64,000 bases of DNA from CAWJPY01 sp963844865 (GTDB lineage: Bacteria; Acidobacteriota; Thermoanaerobaculia; Thermoanaerobaculales; Sulfomarinibacteraceae), in assembly GCA_963844865.1 (NCBI GenBank), contig CAWJPY010000009.1, positions 62,001-126,000 of the forward strand, read 5' to 3'. The position numbers and the translations under genes are program-made. Below the pieces are notes generated by a model. The model saw only the letters and a list, made by a program, of their open reading frames with translations, was not told the origin of the DNA and ran no database searches. Below, in pieces: positions 7,625-19,468 of the stretch; the stretch's first letter is position 1; each line of letters opens with the position of its first letter.

Positions 7625-8751
7625 GACGTGCTTCAGGCGATGCCCAGTGGGTGCCGAGGATCCGGCGAGCCATCGGTCCGGCCATGACGGTGGCAATCGT
7701 CGTGGCAGTCGCGGCGTGCGGGCCCGCAGCCAAGGTGCCGCCCGGAGCGACGGTCGTGCAACCGGTGCTGGTCACCCAGCCGGTGGCGGTGGACTCCGAT
7801 GATCCGGCGATCTGGCTGCATCCCGACGACCCGTCCAAGAGCATGGTCCTGGGAACCGACAAGGGTGGTGGGTTGTACGCCTTCGACCTCGACGGCAACA
7901 TCATCGACGACAGGTCCGTCACCGACATGGGCAGGGTGAACAACGTCGACGTGGAGTACGGGATGATGCTGGGCGGGGCTCCCACCGACATCGCCGTCGC
8001 CACCGATCGCAATGCCAACTCCCTGCGCGTGTTCCGCCTGCCGGAGATGACGCCGATCGACGGTGGCGGCCTGCCGGTGTTCGAAGGAGAGGCGCCGGAG
8101 CTGCGACGGCCCATGGGGATCGCGCTCTACAGGCGGCCGGCGGACGGCGCCGTGTTCGCCATCGTCAGCCGCAAGACCGGGCCCGACGGTGCGTACCTGT
8201 GGCAGTACCTGCTCTCCGACGATGGTACGGGCACGGTGGCCGCCACCAAGGTCCGCGAGTTCGGCGCGTTCCGGGGCACGTCGGAGATCGAGTCGGTGGC
8301 GGTCGACGACCCCCTGGGCTACGTGTACTACTCGGAGGAGGACGTCGGGGTCCACAAGTATTTCGCCGATCCGGACGCGCCGGATGCGGCGCGCGAGCTC
8401 GCCCTCTTCGGCACCGAGGGGTTCACCGAGCAGCGCGAGGGGATCTCGATCTACGAGATCGACGATGGCACCGGGTACATCATGGTGTCCGATCAGCAGG
8501 GCAACGCCTTCCGCGTCTTCCCCCGCGAGGGAGTTCCGGGCGATCCGAACCAGCACCCCGAGATCGGGGTGTTCTACGTGGCCACCAACGAGAGCGACGG
8601 CTCCGACGTGACCAGCACAGCGCTGGGAGAGCGCTTCCCGTCGGGCCTGTTCGTCGCGATGTCGGACAATCGCACGTTCCAGCTCTACTCCTGGGCGGAC
8701 ATCGACGCCGGTGTGCAGTGGGAGGCTCCGGGCGACGTCGCGGAGCAATAA
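7621..8751 (+). CDS. beta-propeller phytase (3-phytase family), predicted lipoprotein
   Basis: A 376-residue secreted phosphatase that removes phosphates from phytate (inositol hexakisphosphate), normally Ca-dependent. The N-terminal hydrophobic segment ends in a lipobox-like VAVAACG, with lipidated Cys at about residue 33, so it is likely anchored in the periplasm or outer membrane. Propeller motifs of the family are clear: DSDDPAIWLHPDDP, GTDKGGGLYAFDLDG, NNVDVEYG, DIAVATDRN, VYYSEEDVGVHKY, EGISIYE, GYIMVSDQQGNAFRVF and a C-terminal ALGERFPSGLFVAMSDN. Preceded by AAGGAGGAG, with its ATG overlapping the repressor stop (ATGA). It anchors the interpretation of the whole region as phytate/inositol utilisation. 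Confidence 0.93.
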   Translation: MRRASGDAQWVPRIRRAIGPAMTVAIVVAVAACGPAAKVPPGATVVQPVLVTQPVAVDSDDPAIWLHPDDPSKSMVLGTDKGGGLYAFDLDGNIIDDRSVTDMGRVNNVDVEYGMMLGGAPTDIAVATDRNANSLRVFRLPEMTPIDGGGLPVFEGEAPELRRPMGIALYRRPADGAVFAIVSRKTGPDGAYLWQYLLSDDGTGTVAATKVREFGAFRGTSEIESVAVDDPLGYVYYSEEDVGVHKYFADPDAPDAARELALFGTEGFTEQREGISIYEIDDGTGYIMVSDQQGNAFRVFPREGVPGDPNQHPEIGVFYVATNESDGSDVTSTALGERFPSGLFVAMSDNRTFQLYSWADIDAGVQWEAPGDVAEQ

Positions 8752-8783
8752 GAGCAACAAGAGGGGGTCAGGCACCCTCTGGC

Positions 8784-10303
<1,520 letters not shown>

Positions 10304-10307
<4 letters not shown>

Positions 10308-12259
10308 CGATCGCCCTCGTCCCGTCCCCCGTCGGAGCCGCCCGTAAACTCGTCGATGTTGTCGCGGTCGATCATCTCGACCCGGGTCAGGATCTCCTCC
10401 GGCGGGGCCACTCCGTCCCGCAGCAGCCTCACGGCGTAACGGACCCCGAGCCTGCCCATCTCGCCCGGGAACTGAGCCACCGATCCCAGCAACCGCCCCG
10501 CCCGGATGTTGTCGAGCGCGCCGGGAATTGCGTCGAACCCTACGACCTCGACGTGCCGCGACCTCCTGGCTGCCGCCACGGCCTCGAGGGCTCCGAGGGC
10601 CATCTCGTCGTTGGCGGCGAACAGGGCGTCGAGCCTGGGGTGAGCCTGCAGCAGGTTCTCGGCCACGTTGTACGCCAGGGCCCGCTCCCAGTTCGCGGGT
10701 TGGCTCGCCACAACTCGCACGCCGGGGTGGCTCCGGATGCCCTCCAGGAATCCCAGGCGACGCTGGTCGGCGGTCTCGTGGCCGGAGATGCCCTCGATGA
10801 TGGCCACCCGGCCCGAGCCCCCGAGCCTCGCTGCCAGATAGCGGCCGGCGACCGCTCCCCCTTCGAAGTTGTCGGAGCCGATGTAGGTGACGACGTGGGC
10901 GCCCATGGCCCCGGCCGCGGCGGCATCGACGCGGGTGTCGAGCAACATCACCGGGATCTCGGCCTCGTTGGCCTTCCTGATCGCCGGTATCAGCTCCCTG
11001 GAGCCGGCGGGCGCCAGGAGGATGGCATCCACCCGTTGCTGGATGAGGTTCTCGATGATCTGGTACTGGCGCTCCACATCGGTCTCGCGGTCGGCGGCGA
11101 GCGCGATCAGGTGGACCCCCCGCGCAGCCGCCTCCCGCTCGGCCGCCCGCTGCATGGCCCCCCAGAACGGAGAGTTGAGGGCTTTGGGGACGAAGGCGAT
11201 CGTGAGCCGCTTCGATTGATCCGGCGCCGACAGGGAGGCGCGGAAGACGATCGCCCCGGTGAACAACACCAGCGCGGTGGCTGTGCCGACCAGCACGGTT
11301 CGGTAGCGCCGCCATCCGACCCGAGGCGGCGCATCCGACGAACGGTGGCGTGCTCGGTCGAGGACCACGGCGGCGACCAGCACGCCGCCCACCACCATGC
11401 CCTCCAGCGCGGACGGTACGTTGAGCGCGTTGAGGCCGTTGCGCAGCGTGCCCATGATGAGGGCGCCGATCAGGGTGCCCATGACCCGGCCCTCGCCGCC
11501 CATCAGGCTGACGCCGCCGATCACGGCGGCGGCGATGGCATAGAGCTCGTACATCTCACCGGTGAGCGGTGACGCGGCGTTGAGCCGAGACGTCATGAGC
11601 ACCGCAGCGACCCCCGCCATCAGCCCGGACAGGCCGTAGATGGCGACCTTGTAGCGGCCGACGGGGACGCCGGACAGCCAGGCCGCCTGCTCGTTGCCTC
11701 CGATGGCGTAGCTGTAGCGCCCGAGCTTGGTCCGGGTCAGCACCAGATGGGCGAGGGCGTACAGGGCGGCGACGACCAGCACCAGCACGGGCACTCCGAG
11801 GAGGTCGCCGGAGAGAGCGCGAAAGCTCTCGGGCAGCCCGGAGATCGGCTTGGAGCCGGAGTAGATCTTGGCGGCGCTGCGCGCGATCAACATCATGCCC
11901 AGCGTCGTGATGAACGGGGGGATGCGGCCGAGGACGGTGATCAGGCCGTTGGCCAGACCACACAGCAGGCCCACGCCGAGCCCGAGGGTGATGGCGACGG
12001 CGGAGGAGTGCCCGGCCACCAACAGGTCGGCGACTACCAGGCCGCACAGTGCGAGGATCGAGCCCACGGACAGGTCGATGCCGGCCGAGATGATCACGAA
12101 GGTGAGACCGATGCCGAGGATCGCGTTGATGGCCGACTGCTGCATCACGTTGAACAGATTGCTCGTGGTCAGAAAATGAGGCGACGCGAAGCCGAACAGG
12201 AGCACCAGTCCGATGAGCACGGTGAGGGTCTGGAGGCGGGCGACGAGGGTAGTCCTCAT
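10304..12259 (-). CDS. sugar ABC permease fused to its periplasmic binding protein (RbsC-RbsB fusion)
   Basis: A 651-residue fusion. Residues about 1-310 form an RbsC-type permease (VIISAGIDLSVGSILALCG, NGLITVLGRIPPFITTLGMM, AVIGGVSLMGGEGRVMGTLI). After one further membrane segment (TVLVGTATALVLFTGAIVF) comes an RbsB-type solute-binding domain from about residue 350 (IAFVPKALNSPFWGAMQRAA, ILLAPAGSRELIPAI, ALFAANDEMALGALEAV, VEVVGFDAIPGALDNI). The binding domain is therefore tethered to the periplasmic face of the permease instead of being a free or lipid-anchored protein. There is no stop or start between the halves. First gene of the unit with the ATPase. Cargo is probably inositol or a related polyol or sugar (inference from context). 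Confidence 0.9.
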
Positions 12260-12592
12260 GACGTGTCAAGCTCCTGGATCACGCGGCGGGATAGGGGCGC
12301 GACCCGCGTGGCGCCGTCCCGGGCGCTGGAAGAGGATGTGTGGGCACGCACACGGGCCACACGCCGACGCCGGCGCCGGGAAGGCGGTCGGATGCGGACA
12401 CCACGACCGCGCTCGGATGCGGCTGGAGGATTCCGGAGCATTCGCCACGCTCGTTGTCAACGCCAATGGTATCGTCGATCACGCCTGCGCCTCAACCGAG
12501 GAGCTGCCCGAGTCGAGCGCGGACGCGGAAAGCCGGGGCCCGGTCGACGACGGGGCGGCCTGCGCGGCTCTCCGCGTGTGCGGGAGGATCGC
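12260..12592. other. intergenic region upstream of the ABC transporter operon
   Basis: About 330 bases without a convincing gene. An 11-base palindrome, CGTTGTCAACG, lies at 12451-12461, and the complement contains TTGACA at 12459-12454, but no good -10 box follows at the right distance. No TGGAACGTTCCA operator copy is present here, so the ABC unit may not belong to the LacI regulon. Confidence 0.4.
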
Positions 12593-14275
12593 TCAGGGCT
12601 CGAGCCCGAGGGCGCCCGGGTTCATGACGCCGTGGGGGTCGAAGTGACGTTTCAGGGCGCGCAGCACGGCCACCTGCTCGGCGCCCAGGAAGCCCTCGAG
12701 CCACGGCGCCAGGAGGCGCCCGATACCGTGGTGGTGGCTGGGCGCGCCGCCGGCCGCGACCATGGTGTCCACGAGGCCGTTCCGGAAGTGGACGTGCTCC
12801 TCCCGCGAGGCCCTCATGCCGAAGATGAAGTAGAGGTTGGTCCCCGAGGGGTAGAAGTGCGAGGCATGGCTGATGCACAGCACGTTCGGGAAGCGATCGG
12901 CGTAGGCGTGCACGGCCTGGTGGACGGTGTGCAGAGTGTCCCATCGCACCGGGGTCTCGAGGGTGTCCAGGATGACCCCGTAGTCCATCAGGGGCTCGCT
13001 GATGAGGTACGAGGTGTAGCGGCTCGCCTCCCAGCTCTTGACGGCTCGGGAGGGCAGCCTCATCCCGTGGTGGCGCCTGGCCACGGCGCGGATCTTCCGC
13101 GCCGTGAGGCGCGCGGCGTCGGCGTCCCCCTCCACGGTGCCGAGGCACAGGGCCCGCTGGCCGCTCCGGCACCCTCTCAACGCCAGGAATCTCTGGATCA
13201 GCGACGGGATCCCGAACATCTGGAAGGCGTGCTCGGTCTCCTCCGCGTCGGAGATGCGCAGCACCGCCGGCAGCCCGAACTGGCCCTGACAGATGTCCCT
13301 CGTGGTGTCCACCGCCGCCTCCCAGGTGGGGAAGAGGTAGCAGAAGGAGCGCCGATTGCCTGGCAGGTGGCGGAAGATCTTCACCGTCAGCTCCACCACG
13401 ACGCCGAAGGCGCCCTCGCTGCCCTTGAACACGTCCAGGACCTTGGGCCCGGCCGCGAAGCTCGCGAAGTCCGGGGTGCGGATGACGCCGGCGGGGGTCA
13501 CCACCTCGACGCCCAGGACGAGGTCGGCGGCATCGCCGTAGTAGGTGGAGGCCTGGCCGCTGCCCAGGGTCACCACCCAGCCGCCGACGCTGGAGATCTC
13601 GAACGACTGGGGGAAGTGGCCGCAGGTGTAGGCGTGCCGGGTGTGGTGGAGCCGAGGGGCGTCGTTGAGGGTCGTTTCGAGGTCCGGTCCCATGCAACCG
13701 GCCTGCACGCGCGCGGTCTGGTTGCGCTCGTTGACCTCCAGCACCTTGTTCATGTGCGTGCTCAGCACCACGGTGACGCCGCCGGTCTCGGGCTGGAGCC
13801 CCCGGGTGACGCTGGAGCCGCCGCCGTAGGTGGTCAGTGGGATCCGGCGCCGGTCGCAGAGGGCAACGATCTCCTGGACCTCTCTGGTGTTGGCTGGGTG
13901 GACCACGGCGTCGGTGATCGGGCCGGAGATGCCCTGCTTGAGCAGCAGGACCTCCTCCTGCAGCTTGCCGTGGCTGTACGCCACCCGGTGATAGTCGTCG
14001 AGCTGGAGGTCCTCCGGGCCGACGATGCGCTCCAGCTCCTCGAGGAAGGAGGCTTCGAGCTCCACCGGACGGAGGGCGGTGACGGGGCCGTCCCCCGAGG
14101 CCACCACTTCCCTGAAGTCGTCGTCGTCCAGGCCGAGCTCCCGTTTCAGGAGCTCGAAGGTGGACCGGGACGGCACCTCGATGTCGTCCGGCTTGCCGAA
14201 CTTGGCGATCGACCTCCAGGTTCCGGGTCGCGGCGGCTCGTCCGTCCACGGTGGGAAGCTCGTCTGGTCAGTCAT
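12593..14275 (-). CDS. FAD-binding oxidase, alkyldihydroxyacetonephosphate synthase (AGPS)-like
   Basis: A 560-residue FAD-linked enzyme of the vanillyl-alcohol-oxidase/PCMH fold. The FAD-binding domain shows VVHPANTREVQEIVALCDRR, LTTYGGGSSVTRGL and SVGGWVVTLGSGQASTYYGD; the C-terminal domain shows the substrate-side SHHHGIGRLLAPWL and closes with LKRHFDPHGVMNPG. The N-terminal extension and the HHH motif resemble alkyl-DHAP synthase, which swaps the acyl chain of acyl-DHAP for a fatty alcohol in ether-lipid synthesis. Bacterial relatives annotated this way also include glycolate/lactate-type oxidases, so the substrate is uncertain. Divergent from the alcohol dehydrogenase gene; possible -10 TATACT on this strand at 14358-14353. 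Confidence 0.8.
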   Translation of the reverse strand: MTDQTSFPPWTDEPPRPGTWRSIAKFGKPDDIEVPSRSTFELLKRELGLDDDDFREVVASGDGPVTALRPVELEASFLEELERIVGPEDLQLDDYHRVAYSHGKLQEEVLLLKQGISGPITDAVVHPANTREVQEIVALCDRRRIPLTTYGGGSSVTRGLQPETGGVTVVLSTHMNKVLEVNERNQTARVQAGCMGPDLETTLNDAPRLHHTRHAYTCGHFPQSFEISSVGGWVVTLGSGQASTYYGDAADLVLGVEVVTPAGVIRTPDFASFAAGPKVLDVFKGSEGAFGVVVELTVKIFRHLPGNRRSFCYLFPTWEAAVDTTRDICQGQFGLPAVLRISDAEETEHAFQMFGIPSLIQRFLALRGCRSGQRALCLGTVEGDADAARLTARKIRAVARRHHGMRLPSRAVKSWEASRYTSYLISEPLMDYGVILDTLETPVRWDTLHTVHQAVHAYADRFPNVLCISHASHFYPSGTNLYFIFGMRASREEHVHFRNGLVDTMVAAGGAPSHHHGIGRLLAPWLEGFLGAEQVAVLRALKRHFDPHGVMNPGALGLEP

Positions 14276-14513
14276 GGTGGGCTCCGTTCAACATGGGACA
14301 GTGGCCCCCGCACCTCGGGCGACCGGCCCATGGGTTCGAGCTCGTGGTGCGGAGTATAGACTGCGCAGGCGGTGCCGATGAGCGCCCACGACGCACGTTG
14401 GGTTGGCCAGAGATGGTGCGTGGCACCGCCGTCGAACGGACCTCCGGTCGGAGTTTTCCTGCGGCCACCTCGCGTTTCCCGTTGCGAGGTGCGACGAGAC
14501 CAGGAGGTACGGC

Positions 14514-15536
14514 ATGGCGAAGGCAACGATGAGGGCAGCACAGATCGAGAGGGCGGGCGGAGACTTCAAGGTCGTGGAGAAGCCGGTCCCGGAGCCCGGG
14601 ACCGGACAGGTGCGGATCAAGGTCGAGGCCTGCGGCATCTGCCACAGCGACCTGTTCGTGAAGGAGGCGGTGTGGCCCGGCCTGGAGCTGCCGCGGGTGC
14701 CGGGGCACGAGGTGGTGGGGGTCATCGACGAGCTCGGTGCCGGGGTGACGCCGTGGCGCCGCGGCGACCGGGTCGGGGTGGGCTGGCACGGCGGCCACTG
14801 CTTCACGTGCTCACGCTGCCGGCGCGGCGACTTCATCACCTGTGAGAATCGGGCGGTCACCGGCATCAGCTACGACGGCGGCTACGCCGAGTACATGGTG
14901 GCCCCGCAGGAGGCGTTGGCGCGCGTCCCCGAGGAGCTGGGTTCGAGCGAGGCGGCGCCGCTGCTGTGCGCCGGCATCACCACCTACAACGCCCTCCGCC
15001 ACACGGGGGCCCGCCCCGGCGATCTGGTGGCCGTCCTGGGGATCGGCGGGCTGGGCCATCTGGGTGTGCAGTTTGCCCACACGATGGGCTTCCGGACGGT
15101 CGCCATCTCCCACGGCAACGCCAAGCGCGACCTCGCCCTCGAGCTGGGGGCGGATGACTACATTGACGCCTCCCGCGACGACCCTGCCCAGCGTCTCGAG
15201 GCCGCGGGCGGGGCGCGGGTCATCCTCGCCACCGCCCCGAGCAGCGATGCGATCAGCGGCGTCGTCGATGGTCTCGGGCCCGACGGCGAGCTCGTGGTCG
15301 TGGGGGTGGACCAGGAACCCATCCGGGTGACGCCCCTGGCGCTCGTGGGCCACCGCCGCAGCATCCGGGGATGGCCCAGCGGCGACGCCAGGGCCTCCCA
15401 GGACACCCTGGAGTTCAGCGCCCTCACGGGGGTCCGGCCCACCATCGAGCGTTTCGAGCTCGGCGACGTGAACGAGGCCTACGAGCGGATGATCACCAAC
15501 CAGGCTCGCTTCCGGGTGGTGCTGGAAATGCGCTGA
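14514..15536 (+). CDS. zinc-dependent alcohol dehydrogenase (MDR family)
   Basis: A 340-residue NAD(P)-dependent alcohol dehydrogenase. Catalytic zinc ligands are visible in ACGICHSDLFVKE and GHEVVGVIDELG; the structural-zinc Cys cluster is CFTCSRCRRGDFITCEN; the Rossmann motif is AVLGIGGLGHLGVQ. I chose ATG 14514 because CAGGAGGT lies just upstream at 14501-14508; longer in-frame starts add a non-family leader. The pattern is close to cinnamyl-alcohol/AdhP-type enzymes. Not obviously in an operon: a gap separates it from the amidase downstream. Confidence 0.9.
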   Translation: MAKATMRAAQIERAGGDFKVVEKPVPEPGTGQVRIKVEACGICHSDLFVKEAVWPGLELPRVPGHEVVGVIDELGAGVTPWRRGDRVGVGWHGGHCFTCSRCRRGDFITCENRAVTGISYDGGYAEYMVAPQEALARVPEELGSSEAAPLLCAGITTYNALRHTGARPGDLVAVLGIGGLGHLGVQFAHTMGFRTVAISHGNAKRDLALELGADDYIDASRDDPAQRLEAAGGARVILATAPSSDAISGVVDGLGPDGELVVVGVDQEPIRVTPLALVGHRRSIRGWPSGDARASQDTLEFSALTGVRPTIERFELGDVNEAYERMITNQARFRVVLEMR

Positions 15537-15600
15537 TCAGACCCGCAGCCCCGGTGTCGCCCGGGGAGCGCTGTAGACTGCCCGTGGAGGATCTGGCGAC

Positions 15601-17259
15601 ATGAGGGGACTCCCGGGTCGAGGCCGTTCGGCGGACGAGGGCGTGAACCGACGCGAGCTGCTGCGGGGAGGGGCCGCCACCGCCGCGGCTCTGGCGGTGG
15701 GCGTCGCGGCCGCGCCGGAGGCCGAGGGTCGCGGCGCGGCGGGCGCCGCCCGGTCGGCCTTCGAGCTGGAGGAGGCAACCATTGCCTCGCTGCAGGCCGC
15801 AATGGAGGAGGGCAGGCACACGGCCCGCTCCCTGGCCGAGACGTACCTCGGTCGCATCGCGGAGGTGGACCGATCGGGCCCGGACCTGCACTCCGTCATC
15901 GAGGTCAACCCCGATGCGTTGGCCATCGCCGACGAGCTGGACCGCCAACGACGGGCGCGCGGTCCCCTGGGCCCACTGCACGGCATTCCCGTCGTCATCA
16001 AGGACAACATCGCCACCGGGGACCGCATGGAGACCACCGCCGGCTCCCTGGCGCTCGTCGGTGCCAGACCGGGGCGCGACGCCTTCGTCGCCGCGAGGCT
16101 GCGGGCGGCCGGGGCGCTCATCCTCGCCAAGACCAATCTTTCGGAGTGGGCCAACTTCCGCTCCAGCCACTCCTCCAGCGGTTGGAGCGGTCGCGGCGGG
16201 CAGTGTCGCAATCCCTACGTGCTGGACCGCAACCCCTGCGGCTCCAGCTCCGGGACCGGGGCGGCGGTGGCTGCGAACCTGGCGGCGGTGGGCGTCGGCA
16301 CCGAGACCGACGGCTCCGTGGTCTGCCCCTCCCACGCCTGCTGTCTGGTGGGGATCAAGCCCACGTTGGGGCTCCTCAGCCGCAGCGGGATCGTGCCCAT
16401 CGCCCACTCCCAGGACACGGCGGGGCCCATGGCCCGTACGGTGACCGACGCGGCGTTGCTGCTGGCTGCCCTGGCCGGTCACGACCCCGGCGACGCGGCC
16501 ACCGCGGTGGCCCCGAAGGAGCCGGTCGACTACGCGAGCTTCTTGGAGCCGGGCGGGCTGAAAGGAGCCCGGATCGGGGTCGCCCGTAAGCGTTTCTTCG
16601 GCTACAGCGAGGAGACCGACGCCCTCATCGAGGAGGCCATCGCGGCGCTCAAGGGGGAGGGGGCAGACATCATCGACCCGGCCAACATCCCCAATGCCGG
16701 GGACTACGACGATGCCGAGTTCGAGGTGCTGCTGTACGAGTTCAAGGCCGACCTGAACGCGTACCTTTCGAGGTGGATGCCCGACGCCGGGCCCAAGAAC
16801 CTGGCCGACCTCATCGCCTTCAACGAGGCCCACCGCGACCGCGAGCTGCCGTACTTCGGACAGGAGATCTTCGAGATGGCCCAGGCCAAGGGCCCACTCT
16901 CCGATGCCGAGTACCGGAACGCCCTGGATAAGTGCCGCACCCTGTCGCGTAGCGAGGGCCTGGACATGATCTTCGCAGCGCAGCGCCTAGACGCCCTGGT
17001 CGCCCCCACCGGCGGCCCGCCGTGGACCACGGACCTGGTGAACGGCGACCACTTCCTGGGCGCCTCGTCGACGCCGGCGGCCGTGTCGGGCTACCCCAGC
17101 ATCACCGTGCCGGCCGGCACCTCCTTCGGCTTGCCGGTGGGGCTCACCTTCATCGGCAAGCCCTGGGGGGAGGGGCCGCTGATCCGACTCGCCTATGGCT
17201 TCGAGCAGGCGACCCGCCACCGGCGGCCGCCCCGCTTCCTGCCCACCGCGGCCCTCTGA
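15601..17259 (+). CDS. amidase-signature hydrolase with Tat-like export signal
   Basis: A 552-residue amidase-signature enzyme hydrolysing C-N amide bonds. The Ser-cisSer-Lys core is seen as GIPVVIKDNIAT (Lys), CGSSSGTGAAVAANLAAVGV (cis-Ser) and GTETDGSVVCPS (nucleophile Ser), followed by GIKPTLGLLSRSGIVP. The N-terminus has a twin-arginine-like signal, NRRELLRGGAATAAALAVGV, implying folded export to the periplasm. The first ATG at 15601 is used; a GTG at 15643 directly before NRRELL is an alternative start. Substrate unknown. It ends 19 bases from the convergent ADP-forming synthetase gene. Confidence 0.88.
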   Translation: MRGLPGRGRSADEGVNRRELLRGGAATAAALAVGVAAAPEAEGRGAAGAARSAFELEEATIASLQAAMEEGRHTARSLAETYLGRIAEVDRSGPDLHSVIEVNPDALAIADELDRQRRARGPLGPLHGIPVVIKDNIATGDRMETTAGSLALVGARPGRDAFVAARLRAAGALILAKTNLSEWANFRSSHSSSGWSGRGGQCRNPYVLDRNPCGSSSGTGAAVAANLAAVGVGTETDGSVVCPSHACCLVGIKPTLGLLSRSGIVPIAHSQDTAGPMARTVTDAALLLAALAGHDPGDAATAVAPKEPVDYASFLEPGGLKGARIGVARKRFFGYSEETDALIEEAIAALKGEGADIIDPANIPNAGDYDDAEFEVLLYEFKADLNAYLSRWMPDAGPKNLADLIAFNEAHRDRELPYFGQEIFEMAQAKGPLSDAEYRNALDKCRTLSRSEGLDMIFAAQRLDALVAPTGGPPWTTDLVNGDHFLGASSTPAAVSGYPSITVPAGTSFGLPVGLTFIGKPWGEGPLIRLAYGFEQATRHRRPPRFLPTAAL

Positions 17260-17278
17260 CGCCGGCCAGGGCGGCTGG

Positions 17279-19468
17279 TCACGAGCGGCCGCTGCGGTCC
17301 AGCCACCGGCCGTAGGAGACCATGCGCGCCAGGCTCTTCACCGCCTGCTCCGGTGCGGCGAACACCACGCCCTTGGCGGTGCAGCCGGGCACGTCGACCA
17401 CCGTCCTGTCCCCCGGGCCCTTGGTGAGGGCCACGCCCAGGACCGGCTTGCGGTAGCGGTCCGCGAGCCTCACCACGTGGGCCAGGTACTGCTCCTCGAG
17501 GTCGCTGGCGAGGGCCGCGAGGGACGCGAGGAGCTCGGGGTCGGCGTCGGGGTCGGCGGCAAGCCCTGCCGCCCGCATGCGCTCCACCAGGTGCTTGCGT
17601 CCCAGCACCCCGAGGTGGATGACGGCGTCGCACCCGTCCCAGGCCACGAGCGCTTCCATCACCTTGAAGGGGACCTCGGGATGGGTGTCGCCCACCAGGT
17701 CCACGGGGTTGGCGCGGCTCCAGAAGTCGGGCAGGAGCGCGCCGATGGTGTCCAGGATCGCGGGTGGTAGCTCGGGGAGACGGAGACTATGGGCGGCGCA
17801 GAGGTCGGCGGTGACCACCCCCCAGCCGCCCCCCAGGGTCATGACCGCCACCCGGCTCCCCGCCGGGAGGGGCAGGGAGGAGAAGGCGGCCGTCAGGTCC
17901 AGCATGTCCATGGGCCGGTCGGCCAGGACCACACCGGCCTGGCGGCACGCGGCCTCGAAGACGCGGTCGTCCGAGGCCAGAGCGCCGGTGTGGCTGGCGG
18001 CGGCCGCCCGTCCCATGGTGCTGCGCCCGCCCTTGAGCAGCACGATGGGCTTGAGCGCCGACAGGGCGCGGGCCGCCGAGAAGAAACGGCGGCCGTCCTT
18101 GACCCCCTCGACGTAGAGCAGGACGGTGCGGGTGAGCTCGTCCACCGCGAAGCTCTCCAGGGCGTCCTCCATGGTGATCATGGCCTCGTTGCCGGTGCCC
18201 GCGAAGGCACGGATGCCGATCCCCTGCTCCTCGGCGAAGCCCAACAGCTGGACCCCCATGTTGCCGGACTGGGAGACGAAGGCGGTGGGTCCGGGCTCGG
18301 GCCGGCTGATGATGCCGGTGCAGTAGAAGGCGTGGTGCGGGTTGCAGATACCCATGGTGTTCGGCCCCAGGACGAGGATGCCGAGGCGGCGGGCCTCGGC
18401 CACCAGCTCGTGCTCGAGGTCGCGGCCGGCGGCACCCACCTCGGCGAAGCCCGACGTGACGAGAACGGCCCTGGAGATGCCCTTGGCCGCGAGCTCCGGC
18501 AGGAGAGGGAGGACGTGCCGGGCCGGAACGGTGATCACCGCCAGGTCCACCGGCCCCGGGATCTCGGCCACGGTGCGGTGGACGGGCCGACCGGCGATGT
18601 CGCCCCCCCGCGGGTTGACCAGGTGGACCGGGCCCGCGAACCCTCCCGCCAGGACGCTGGTCAGCATCAGGTTGCCCCACTTGCCGAACTCGGCCGAGGC
18701 GCCCACGATGGCCACCGAGCGGGGGTAGAAGAGGGCGCCCACCGCGGCCGGCGGCACCGGCGCGCGGTTGGTCTGCTGCGCCTCGGGCGGGCCCTCCACG
18801 ACCAGCGCGTCCACCGCCACCACGCGGCCGTCCGGCGTGATCAGGAGGGGGTTGACGTCCACCTCCGCCACATCCGGCCGCTCCTCGCCGAGGCGGGCCA
18901 GCCCGGTCAGGGTCGCGATGAGCGCGGCCCGGTCGGCCGCCGCCTCGCCCCGGAAGGGGCCCAGGATGCGGCTCGAACGCAGGGACCCCAGCATGTCCTC
19001 GGCGTCCGCCGCCGTCAGCGGGGCGAGCCGGAAGGTGGTGTCCGCCAGGGCCTCGGTGAGCACGCCGCCGAGGCCGAGCATGACCACGGGGCCGAACTGG
19101 GGGTCGCGCAGGAGCCCGGCCACCAGCTCCCGCCGTCCGGCGAGCATGGGCTGGACCAAGAGGCCCTCCAGGTCGGGCCCGGCGGCCGTGGCGATCTCCG
19201 CGGCGGCTGCCCGGACCTCGGCCGCCGACCGCAGCGCGAGGCGCACGAGCCCGCGTTCGCTCTTGTGGGACAGGCGGGAACCCAGGGCCTTGAGCACCAC
19301 CGGGAAGCCGGTCTCCTCGGCCGCATGAACCGCGCCCATCGTGTCGGCGGCCACGCGCTCGCGGACCACGGGCACGCCGTAAGCTGCCAACAGGCGCTTG
19401 GACGCGGCCTCGTCCAGGGTGGTTCGGCGATCATCGCCCCAGTCGGCGCTCGGTGGTGTGGCGTCCAT
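17279..19468 (-). CDS. ADP(NDP)-forming acyl-CoA synthetase, ATP-grasp domain first
   Basis: A 729-residue acyl-CoA ligase of the NDP-forming (succinyl-CoA-synthetase-like) class, which makes or uses acyl-CoA with ATP/ADP exchange. Domain order is ATP-grasp (about 1-220: SKRLLAAYGVPVVRERV, PVVLKALGSRLSHKSE, DVNPLL), then CoA-binding (about 235 on: RSVAIVGASAEFGKWGN), then the ligase halves with ASHTGALASDD, which holds the likely phosphohistidine. Start set at ATG 19468, preceded by CCGGAG; in-frame sequence further up has no family match. It may convert acids freed by amidase or thioesterase to CoA esters, or run in reverse to conserve ATP (inference). Confidence 0.88.
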   Translation of the reverse strand: MDATPPSADWGDDRRTTLDEAASKRLLAAYGVPVVRERVAADTMGAVHAAEETGFPVVLKALGSRLSHKSERGLVRLALRSAAEVRAAAAEIATAAGPDLEGLLVQPMLAGRRELVAGLLRDPQFGPVVMLGLGGVLTEALADTTFRLAPLTAADAEDMLGSLRSSRILGPFRGEAAADRAALIATLTGLARLGEERPDVAEVDVNPLLITPDGRVVAVDALVVEGPPEAQQTNRAPVPPAAVGALFYPRSVAIVGASAEFGKWGNLMLTSVLAGGFAGPVHLVNPRGGDIAGRPVHRTVAEIPGPVDLAVITVPARHVLPLLPELAAKGISRAVLVTSGFAEVGAAGRDLEHELVAEARRLGILVLGPNTMGICNPHHAFYCTGIISRPEPGPTAFVSQSGNMGVQLLGFAEEQGIGIRAFAGTGNEAMITMEDALESFAVDELTRTVLLYVEGVKDGRRFFSAARALSALKPIVLLKGGRSTMGRAAAASHTGALASDDRVFEAACRQAGVVLADRPMDMLDLTAAFSSLPLPAGSRVAVMTLGGGWGVVTADLCAAHSLRLPELPPAILDTIGALLPDFWSRANPVDLVGDTHPEVPFKVMEALVAWDGCDAVIHLGVLGRKHLVERMRAAGLAADPDADPELLASLAALASDLEEQYLAHVVRLADRYRKPVLGVALTKGPGDRTVVDVPGCTAKGVVFAAPEQAVKSLARMVSYGRWLDRSGRS

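Noticed and set aside
8752..8783. Bidirectional terminator between phytase and ABC ATPase genes
   Set aside because: GAGGG/CCCTC arms pair poorly inside and there is no T-tract; noted only as a degenerate GGTGCC palindrome.
10308..11315. N-terminal extension of the ABC ATPase up to 11315
   Set aside because: This frame lies inside the permease/binding-protein gene and has no homology-like features; the ATPase fold begins after ATG 10307.
12437..12461. Promoter with TTGACA for the ABC operon
   Set aside because: No -10-like hexamer at 16-19 bases from TTGACA; kept only as a palindrome note.
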